5,183 bases of DNA from Clostridia bacterium (GTDB lineage Bacteria > Bacillota_A > Clostridia > UMGS1810), in assembly GCA_017437345.1 (NCBI GenBank), contig JAFSBJ010000112.1, positions 1-5,183 of the forward strand. The letters run 5' to 3'. The notes under the pieces are model-generated. The model did no database searches and was not told where the DNA came from. It worked only from the letters and a program-made list of their open reading frames with translations. Positions 1 through 5,183 of this stretch are shown in pieces; the stretch's first letter is position 1; each line of letters opens with the position of its first letter. The position numbers and the translations under genes were made by a program.

Positions 1-1929
1 AGCAATACCAGACATAACTTTGAACTCCTGTTTAATTTCAACAGGACGGCCCAAAGCACAGGCCCTTTCCTGAATGTTAAGAACATAGCCGTTGTCCTCT
101 ATGATCTCGCCGTCAAAGGAATACTTGCAATAATCCAAAGTAAGAACATTTTCGCTTTGCTCTGCTATATTCCACTCGCCTTCAAGACTTAAATTTTTAA
201 GCTCTTCTTTCTTCGCTTCTACCCTTGCTGTGCCGTCGTCAATAACTAACAAGCTATCATATGGAGAAAATTCATATTCTCCGCCAAAGGATTTAACTTC
301 CCCAGTAACAATATCAACTATCTTAGCGCCATCTCTGATGTTCGCTTTTTGTTTTTCATTAGTTGGGTTAACAAAATAGTGAACATCAAATCCATCATAA
401 ACTCGTTTTGTATATCGAACATTAGGATTATCAACTATGTCGTTTGGAGCAATTTCCTCTTCCGTTGCAACTCTTCCGCCATTTTGCTTATATTCGTCAA
501 TAAGCGCTTTTGTATTATCTAAAAGAACCGTATCAGGAAGAATAACTACTGTTTTATAACGCATTTCACCTATAACAAAAGTATCGCCATCTACACTTCC
601 GTGTCTCTCAATAAGGGTTTCGTCCCCTAGATGAAACTTGATATGCTTATCCTGTAACTTATTGAGGACGCCGATAAAAGCATCGTTCAACTCATCAAGA
701 CCTTTATTATCGCCATTGTTATATAGTGTCCATGCAGTCGTTTGCGGATGAATAACCAAAGTATCACATTCAGGTTTTCCCTCAGCTAAAATCATTCCAA
801 CTCGGGAAATAGCATCATTAAAAGTTTTATATTCTTCCCACCAAGGCTGTTGATAAAACATTGCAGGCGGATAGTCTCGTTTTCTAAGACCCCGTAGAGA
901 ATATCCTTCAAGATGCTGGCAGAACAGGTTAATCCCCTTAACCATCTGCCATTCGCATACCTTTCTGAATTCTTCAAAGCTTGTGTTATGTCCGCTAAGG
1001 CCAAAGCTTTCAGATAAAACCTGTTTTTTACCAAGCTGTTGAGCGGCTGAGCCAACCTGATGACAGTGAAGTTCATCGCGGACATCTCGTGTGAGCCAAT
1101 CCATTCCAGGAATGGTAAAATACTCATAATGAGGCATTATAGCGCCGTTCGATGTGAGTTGGTCTAAAAGTGTACCCTCGCACACCATATGGCCTGTAAA
1201 CTCAAGATTTCGCGTCACGCACCAATCATAGAGTCTCTTCATAAAATTGTTTGAGAAAAGGTCAGTAATAAGTTTCCAGAACTTTACTCTGGTATCTTTA
1301 TAGTTTCCTTTTTCAATAAACAATTCGTCAATAACCAAAAGCAAATCTTCTCCGTATTTCGCCTTATATTCAGCAGGCAAAACAAGGCTCCACGGAATAC
1401 CGTTTCTTGAAATTTGCGGTTCGTCGGAGAAAAAACCTGTTATCTGGTTCTTATATTTTTTATAATATGGTTCATAGATTTCCTCAATGAACGCGTCTGT
1501 AACCTTACTGTCGAGAACATCGACATAGAAAGGATTGATTTCATAATAAAAGTGGTTGCCGTCTATATTGCAAATTGTATTAGGAGTATTCTTCTCTCCT
1601 TTTTCCATGCGAAGATATTTCTGCTGATATTCTTCGCCTTTTCCGTTAATCTTGCCGTTTCCAAATCCACTTGGCCATCCGTTTTCGTCATAAACCCAAG
1701 GGTTAGTCCCAAGCTCTTTTGCATTTTCTATGGAACAGCCTATATTTTCAAACCATTCATCCCCCATATACTCAGTCTGGAGTCCTCCACGGGCATGCAT
1801 AATAAACCCACCAAGGCCAGCCTCATACATAAGCTTTACCTGTCGAGCAGTTTCCTTTGTATCTAATTTTTCATTCCAGCTCCAAAAAGGAATTGGTCTG
1901 AATTTGTTAGGTATATTCTTAAATTCCAT
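1..1929 (-). CDS. GH106-related glycoside hydrolase, 3'-partial
   Basis: Translating the minus strand from the ATG at 1927-1929 gives 643 residues with no stop before the window edge; the C-terminus is missing. The N-terminal motif RPIPFWSWNEKL (11-22) followed by AGLGGFIMHARGGLQTEYM (37-55) is typical of large bacterial hydrolases related to GH106, whose characterised members are alpha-L-rhamnosidases. Other barrel motifs are WVYDENGWPSG (78-88), GFFSDEPQ (165-172), TGHMVCEG (245-252), PGMDWL (274-279) and VLSESFG (304-310). Glu170 and Glu307 are candidate catalytic carboxylates, by inference only. Residues about 385-490 look like the alpha/beta domain that follows the barrel in GH42-like and GH106-like enzymes. 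From LSLEGEWNI (580-588) a beta-sandwich domain begins and is cut off. Family members are usually well over 800 aa. There is no signal peptide, so it is probably cytoplasmic like its neighbour. It follows the alpha-galactosidase by 109 bases on the same strand and may be co-transcribed through the hairpin. The fold and hydrolase role are fairly sure; the sugar removed is not. Confidence 0.85.
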   Translation of the reverse strand, partial: MEFKNIPNKFRPIPFWSWNEKLDTKETARQVKLMYEAGLGGFIMHARGGLQTEYMGDEWFENIGCSIENAKELGTNPWVYDENGWPSGFGNGKINGKGEEYQQKYLRMEKGEKNTPNTICNIDGNHFYYEINPFYVDVLDSKVTDAFIEEIYEPYYKKYKNQITGFFSDEPQISRNGIPWSLVLPAEYKAKYGEDLLLVIDELFIEKGNYKDTRVKFWKLITDLFSNNFMKRLYDWCVTRNLEFTGHMVCEGTLLDQLTSNGAIMPHYEYFTIPGMDWLTRDVRDELHCHQVGSAAQQLGKKQVLSESFGLSGHNTSFEEFRKVCEWQMVKGINLFCQHLEGYSLRGLRKRDYPPAMFYQQPWWEEYKTFNDAISRVGMILAEGKPECDTLVIHPQTTAWTLYNNGDNKGLDELNDAFIGVLNKLQDKHIKFHLGDETLIERHGSVDGDTFVIGEMRYKTVVILPDTVLLDNTKALIDEYKQNGGRVATEEEIAPNDIVDNPNVRYTKRVYDGFDVHYFVNPTNEKQKANIRDGAKIVDIVTGEVKSFGGEYEFSPYDSLLVIDDGTARVEAKKEELKNLSLEGEWNIAEQSENVLTLDYCKYSFDGEIIEDNGYVLNIQERACALGRPVEIKQEFKVMSGIA

Positions 1930-1933
1930 ACTA

Positions 1934-1940
1934 CTTCCTC
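1934..1940 (-). promoter_or_regulatory. Ribosome binding site of the GH106-like gene
   Basis: The minus strand reads GAGGAAG, then four bases, then the ATG at 1927-1929. It supports this ATG as the start, as does the family's N-terminal motif beginning about a dozen residues later. It is weaker than the site in front of the alpha-galactosidase. The rest of the 1930-2038 gap holds only the hairpin and AT-rich sequence. I see no convincing -35/-10 pair. Confidence 0.75.
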
Positions 1941-1971
1941 GCAATATCGATTTATAGTTTTATTAAAATTA

Positions 1972-2016
1972 AGGCGTTGATATACTGCTTAATAATTTTT
2001 CAATATATCAACGCCT
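1972..2016 (-). terminator. Inter-gene RNA hairpin, possible terminator or attenuator
   Basis: A perfect 13-base inverted repeat has arms AGGCGTTGATATA (1972-1984) and its complement (2004-2016). Read as minus-strand RNA, three further pairs form inside it (a U-G wobble, U-A, G-C), giving a 16-bp stem with a 13-base AU-rich loop at 1988-2000. The wobble pair would be a C-A mismatch in plus-strand RNA, so the longer stem exists only in the direction of the genes. It begins 22 bases after the alpha-galactosidase stop. The tract after the stem (UUAAUUUUAAUA) is U-rich but interrupted, so it is at best a weak intrinsic terminator. It could equally be an attenuator that lowers expression of the downstream gene, or a 3'-end stabiliser or processing site. 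The structure is seen directly; the function is inferred. Confidence 0.6.
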
Positions 2017-2038
2017 AAAAATCTTTTACTGAATAAGA

Positions 2039-4312
2039 CTAAATCTTATCAAAAATGAGAAGTTTGCCCGAGAAATCTTCCATTTTCTGACCTCTCTTTG
2101 CATGCTTCTGCTCAACGCAGAGGCCATAGTTCATAAGAACCTTACCGTTGTATTTCTCATCTGTGCCACGAAGTTTATATGTAGCATTCTCATCAAGAGC
2201 TTCAAGGCATTGCATATTTCTTTCAAAACCTGGAACAGCTCTGGTTTTAAAATAGAAAAGAACAACAGTTTTTTCATCTTTTGAAATATATTCCCATACT
2301 GCATAGTTACTTTCAAAAGGAGATTTTAATCTGTAAAGGTCTCCCTTATGAACAATCTCTCTAATCTCTTTGTTCTGCTCTATCTGAGCCTTAATTTCAA
2401 GAAGCTCATCATCGCTCATCTTGGTAATATCAAGCTCGTAACCAAGCTGACCGGCCATTCCCATATATCCTCTCATCTTCATAGATGTTGTTCTTCCAAT
2501 CTGGTGGTTTGGAACAGCAGATACATGAGATGTAACAAACGCACTTGGCATAACAACGCTTGTTCCGTGCTGGATAAGCATTCTCTCCCCGGCATCTGAG
2601 TCATCACTTGCCCAGTATTGCTGGAAATAATGCATCATTCCGGCATCAAATCTACCGCCGCCGCCTGCACATCCTTCAAAGAGAATATTCGGGAACGCAC
2701 CCATAATTCTCTCTAAAATTTCATAGAGACCAAGCATATATCTGTGGGTAATTTCCCCTTGTCTTTCAGGAGGAAGTTTTGCAGAACCGATTTCAGTAAG
2801 ATCACGGTTTACATCCCACTTAACATATTCAATAGGAGCACTGCTTAAAATATCAGTCAATTTTCCGATAATATATTCACGGACATCTTCGCGGGATAAA
2901 TCCATTGCAAGTTCATATCTTGCAAGATTTCTGTCTCTTCCTTCTGCGTGGAGACACCAATCAGGATGAGCCCTATAAATATCGCTGTCAGGACAAATCA
3001 TTTCAGGTTCAAACCATAAGCCAAATTTAAGTCCCATAGCATTAAGCTTTTCACCAAAGCCTTTAAGACCGCTTGGCATTTTTTTAAGGTTAACATTCCA
3101 GTCGCCCAATGAACAAGTTTCATCATTGCGGACTCTATACCAACCGTCATCCACAACAAGCATCTCTATTCCTGCTTTAACTGCCTGACTTGCAAGCTCA
3201 AGAAGTTTTTCTTCTGTGAAGTCCATATATGTAGCTTCCCAGTTGTTGATAAGAACAGGACGCTCTTTATCACGCCAAGGGCCTTTTGCAAGGCGTGTGC
3301 GATAAAGTTCGTGGTATGTTCTTGACATTTCACCCATACCGTTTGCGGAATAAACCATAACAACTTCCGGTGCAACGAACTTTTCATTTACATCAAGATG
3401 CCATAAGAAATCTGTTGAGCCTATACCCATAAATGCACGGGCAGCTCCATATCTTTCAACTTCAACACCGCATTCAAAGTTACCGCTGTATACGAAGTCG
3501 AAGCCATAGATATCTCCGGTAGTTTCAGTTGAGTCCTTTCTTGCAAGAGCAAAGAATGGTCTCTGTCCGTGAGAACGGCAAACACCTCTATTTTCGATTG
3601 TTCTGCATCCATAAGTCAAAGGACTTCTTTCAATATAAGCTTCCCTTCCCCATGCACCATGCAAACAAATAAGGTCATAGTTGTGGTCAAAAAAGTCAAA
3701 GCTCATACTCATTATTCTCTGAATTTTGGCAGGAGCATTTCCTTTATTTGTAACCTCGATATTTCTTGTTATAACATCAAGATTTGTGTAAGCTGTATAT
3801 CTGTGCAAGAATTCAAGGCCTGTAACCTCATCCTTAAAGAGAATTTCAAGGGTCTTAGCCTCATCATCGCTTTCAACATATGTTGATGGAAGGCCTTCAA
3901 GTTTCGGCTTAGAATCATAGATTTTATGGGAAACATATGTTAACTTGGTTGTTCTGCTTCCATCTCCATAAGTTGCATGAAAGCCAGGTCTTCTTGTATC
4001 ACAGCTTCCGAAAGTCGGATATTCCTGACACAATACACCGCTGGAAACAAATGTGCTTCCGCCTAATCCCTCACAGTCAGCAGCAGATGCTTCTGCGCCT
4101 GTTCTTTCATCTTCTCTTATAAATTCACTATCCATTACAACACCGCTTACAAATGGGCTGTAATCGTATGTAAACATACCTTCTAAGCTTTCAAGTCTTT
4201 TGCCATAATAAAGGTGTTCTAAAACATGTTCACCTCTTAAACGGAAAGCATATGAGGTATTTGGAGTCTGGATGTGAAAAGTTTTTGTATTAGAGTCAAA
4301 ATTAATTGGCAT
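2039..4312 (-). CDS. GH36 alpha-galactosidase, cytoplasmic
   Basis: The enzyme hydrolyses terminal alpha-galactosyl residues, as in melibiose, raffinose-family and other alpha-galacto-oligosaccharides, by a retaining double-displacement mechanism. The gene is complete: 757 aa, ATG with a strong ribosome binding site, stop TAG at 2039-2041. The length is near the usual ~730 aa of bacterial GH36. The N-terminal beta-supersandwich domain spans about 1-320, the TIM barrel about 330-650, and a C-terminal beta domain the rest. Visible signatures are NNWEATY (356-362), VVDDGWY (386-392, galactose-binding aspartates), GLWFEPEM (431-438), KWDVNR with nucleophile Asp500, CAGGGGRFD (548-556), and WASDDSD with the acid/base at Asp570. 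The 70-residue spacing between the two catalytic aspartates fits the family. No signal peptide or membrane segment is seen, so it should act on imported sugars. It is the middle gene of the cluster, coupled to the aldolase upstream and followed by a hairpin and a GH106-like hydrolase. The gene names aga, rafA and melA are all used for this family, so no symbol is assigned. The exact linkage and size of substrate are not readable. Confidence 0.97.
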   Translation of the reverse strand: MPINFDSNTKTFHIQTPNTSYAFRLRGEHVLEHLYYGKRLESLEGMFTYDYSPFVSGVVMDSEFIREDERTGAEASAADCEGLGGSTFVSSGVLCQEYPTFGSCDTRRPGFHATYGDGSRTTKLTYVSHKIYDSKPKLEGLPSTYVESDDEAKTLEILFKDEVTGLEFLHRYTAYTNLDVITRNIEVTNKGNAPAKIQRIMSMSFDFFDHNYDLICLHGAWGREAYIERSPLTYGCRTIENRGVCRSHGQRPFFALARKDSTETTGDIYGFDFVYSGNFECGVEVERYGAARAFMGIGSTDFLWHLDVNEKFVAPEVVMVYSANGMGEMSRTYHELYRTRLAKGPWRDKERPVLINNWEATYMDFTEEKLLELASQAVKAGIEMLVVDDGWYRVRNDETCSLGDWNVNLKKMPSGLKGFGEKLNAMGLKFGLWFEPEMICPDSDIYRAHPDWCLHAEGRDRNLARYELAMDLSREDVREYIIGKLTDILSSAPIEYVKWDVNRDLTEIGSAKLPPERQGEITHRYMLGLYEILERIMGAFPNILFEGCAGGGGRFDAGMMHYFQQYWASDDSDAGERMLIQHGTSVVMPSAFVTSHVSAVPNHQIGRTTSMKMRGYMGMAGQLGYELDITKMSDDELLEIKAQIEQNKEIREIVHKGDLYRLKSPFESNYAVWEYISKDEKTVVLFYFKTRAVPGFERNMQCLEALDENATYKLRGTDEKYNGKVLMNYGLCVEQKHAKRGQKMEDFSGKLLIFDKI

Positions 4313-4319
4313 CTCAAAA

Positions 4320-4326
4320 CCCTCCT
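4320..4326 (-). promoter_or_regulatory. Ribosome binding site of the alpha-galactosidase gene
   Basis: The minus strand reads AGGAGGG, a near-perfect Shine-Dalgarno sequence, 7 bases before the ATG at 4310-4312. It sits only a few bases after the TAA of the aldolase gene. This fixes the alpha-galactosidase start. The 19-base gap leaves no room for a promoter or terminator, so the two genes should be co-transcribed. Confidence 0.9.
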
Positions 4327-4331
4327 GGAGA

Positions 4332-5183
4332 TTAGTCTGCGAAAGGAATTCCTGCAGCTCTCATTGCGCTTTCAAAAGCAGCTCTTGTTTCATCATCAAA
4401 TGCAGGGAATGGGAATTTTGCATTTCCGCCTGCATGGCCGAGCATCTGAACACCTGCTTTAACGCCCGGAATTACACCAAATTTAAGTAAAACATCAACA
4501 ACTCTATTTACATTAAACTGATGCTGCTGAGCCTTTGCGATATCGCCTGCTTTAAAAGCCTTATAAAGACGGATATATTCAGGAAGCATACAGTTATATG
4601 TGGCGCCAACACCCGCGTCTGCACCGGCTGTAAGACCTAAAAGAAGAGTTTCGTCAGGTCCGTTGATAATATTCATTTCTCCGTGTGTCATATCCTTAAG
4701 TCTTAACATACTGAAATAGTCACCGCTACTCCATTTTACACCTGTAATATTATCAATTTCAAAAATCTTTGCAATTAATTCAGGGCTCATATTAGCCTGA
4801 GCAGCAGGATGATAGTAAATAATTACAGGAATATTTACGCTTCCAGCAAGCTTTTTGTAGTAATTAAAGATTTCTTCATCGCTGTATCCAAAATAGAAAG
4901 GTGGAACTGCAGCGAGTGCATCTGCACCTGTTTTTTCAGCATGCTTTGCAAGTTCAACTGCTTCGAGGAAGTTGATTGAAGCGATATGGCAGATAATAGG
5001 CTTTCTGCCTGCAACATGCTTAACTGCTGTTTCGCACATAATTTCTCTTTCTTCTCTGCCCATCAAAACGCCTTCACCTGTTGCGCCGAGAACATAGAAA
5101 CCGTCAGCGCCCTGACCTAACTGCCAGTCGATTATATCCTTTGCAGCCTGCACATTGATTGTTTTGTTGTCTTCATTAAATGG
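4332..5183 (-). CDS. DapA/NanA-superfamily class I aldolase, N-acetylneuraminate lyase-like, 5'-partial
   Basis: This is a TIM-barrel class I (Schiff-base) lyase of the dihydrodipicolinate synthase/N-acetylneuraminate lyase superfamily, which makes or breaks a C-C bond next to pyruvate in the cytoplasm. The frame is open to the right edge, with 283 residues visible and stop TAA at 4332-4334. It begins PFNED, the strand normally about a dozen residues into these proteins, so the true start lies just outside the window. The GTG at 5151-5153 is internal and has no ribosome binding site. In visible numbering, GATGE is at 33-37, the likely catalytic Tyr at 123 (IYYHP), the Schiff-base Lys at 150 (GVKWSSGD), NGPDE at 174-178, and GADAGVGATYN at 187-197. 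The last two resemble NanA (NGYDE, GADGGIGSTYN) more than DapA. However, the usual GTTGE/GSTGE reads GATGE and the usual YN(I/V)P reads YYHP, so the substrate is uncertain. It precedes the alpha-galactosidase by 19 bases, which suggests a catabolic rather than lysine-biosynthetic role. The superfamily call is near certain; calling it a sialic acid lyase is only tentative. Confidence 0.93.
   Translation of the reverse strand, partial: PFNEDNKTINVQAAKDIIDWQLGQGADGFYVLGATGEGVLMGREEREIMCETAVKHVAGRKPIICHIASINFLEAVELAKHAEKTGADALAAVPPFYFGYSDEEIFNYYKKLAGSVNIPVIIYYHPAAQANMSPELIAKIFEIDNITGVKWSSGDYFSMLRLKDMTHGEMNIINGPDETLLLGLTAGADAGVGATYNCMLPEYIRLYKAFKAGDIAKAQQHQFNVNRVVDVLLKFGVIPGVKAGVQMLGHAGGNAKFPFPAFDDETRAAFESAMRAAGIPFAD

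Noticed and set aside
792..1127. Minus-strand open frame of 111 codons
   Set aside because: It is out of frame inside the GH106-like gene, whose own frame continues unbroken through this stretch with family motifs such as VLSESFG and PGMDWL.
1414..1866. Plus-strand open frame of 150 codons with hydrophobic, membrane-like stretches
   Set aside because: It lies wholly antisense to the GH106-like gene, whose conserved family motifs fix the minus-strand frame. The hydrophobic runs come from complementary AT-rich codons, and it has no homology-like signature.
1951..1956. TATAAA on the minus strand as a -10 box for a separate promoter of the GH106-like gene
   Set aside because: No acceptable -35 hexamer occurs 16-18 bases upstream (candidates read AACGCC, CAACGC or TCAACG), and AT-rich sequence of this kind gives such hexamers by chance.
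3569..3886. Plus-strand open frame of 105 codons
   Set aside because: It is antisense to the alpha-galactosidase. The minus-strand frame carries the conserved GH36 N-terminal domain here.
5151..5153. GTG as the start of the aldolase gene
   Set aside because: The same frame continues upstream to the window edge and encodes the conserved PFNED strand. No Shine-Dalgarno precedes the GTG, so the gene is truncated by the window rather than starting here.

Overview
The window looks like part of a carbohydrate-catabolism locus from a low-to-moderate GC Gram-positive bacterium. A gut-type member of Clostridia (Lachnospiraceae or Oscillospiraceae-like) is my best guess. This rests on base composition (roughly 40% GC by eye), strong AGGAGG-type ribosome binding sites, and the character of the three proteins. 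No taxonomic marker gene is present, so the placement is an inference.

All three genes lie on the minus strand, so the locus reads from the right edge to the left edge. First (4332-5183) is a DapA/NanA-superfamily class I aldolase that lacks about a dozen N-terminal residues beyond the right edge. After a 19-base gap holding a very good ribosome binding site comes a complete GH36 alpha-galactosidase (2039-4312, 757 aa) with both catalytic aspartates visible. After a 109-base gap, dominated by an RNA hairpin, comes a large GH106-related glycoside hydrolase (1-1929). It is open through the left edge: 643 residues are visible and the C-terminus is missing. Coding density is very high. The only noncoding stretches are 4313-4331 and 1930-2038.

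Neither of the two proteins with a visible N-terminus has a signal peptide, and no transporter is in view. The simplest reading is intracellular processing of imported oligosaccharides. The alpha-galactosidase would remove terminal alpha-galactose, the GH106-like enzyme another sugar (L-rhamnose in characterised GH106 members), and the aldolase would cleave a 2-keto-3-deoxy sugar acid or sialic-acid-like product to pyruvate plus an aldehyde. The actual glycan cannot be read from the sequence. I see no mobile element, CRISPR array, tRNA or rRNA. Nothing here is a clearly new biological system. The points most worth a second look are the non-canonical active-site motifs of the aldolase, the divergent GH106-like enzyme, and the inter-gene hairpin.
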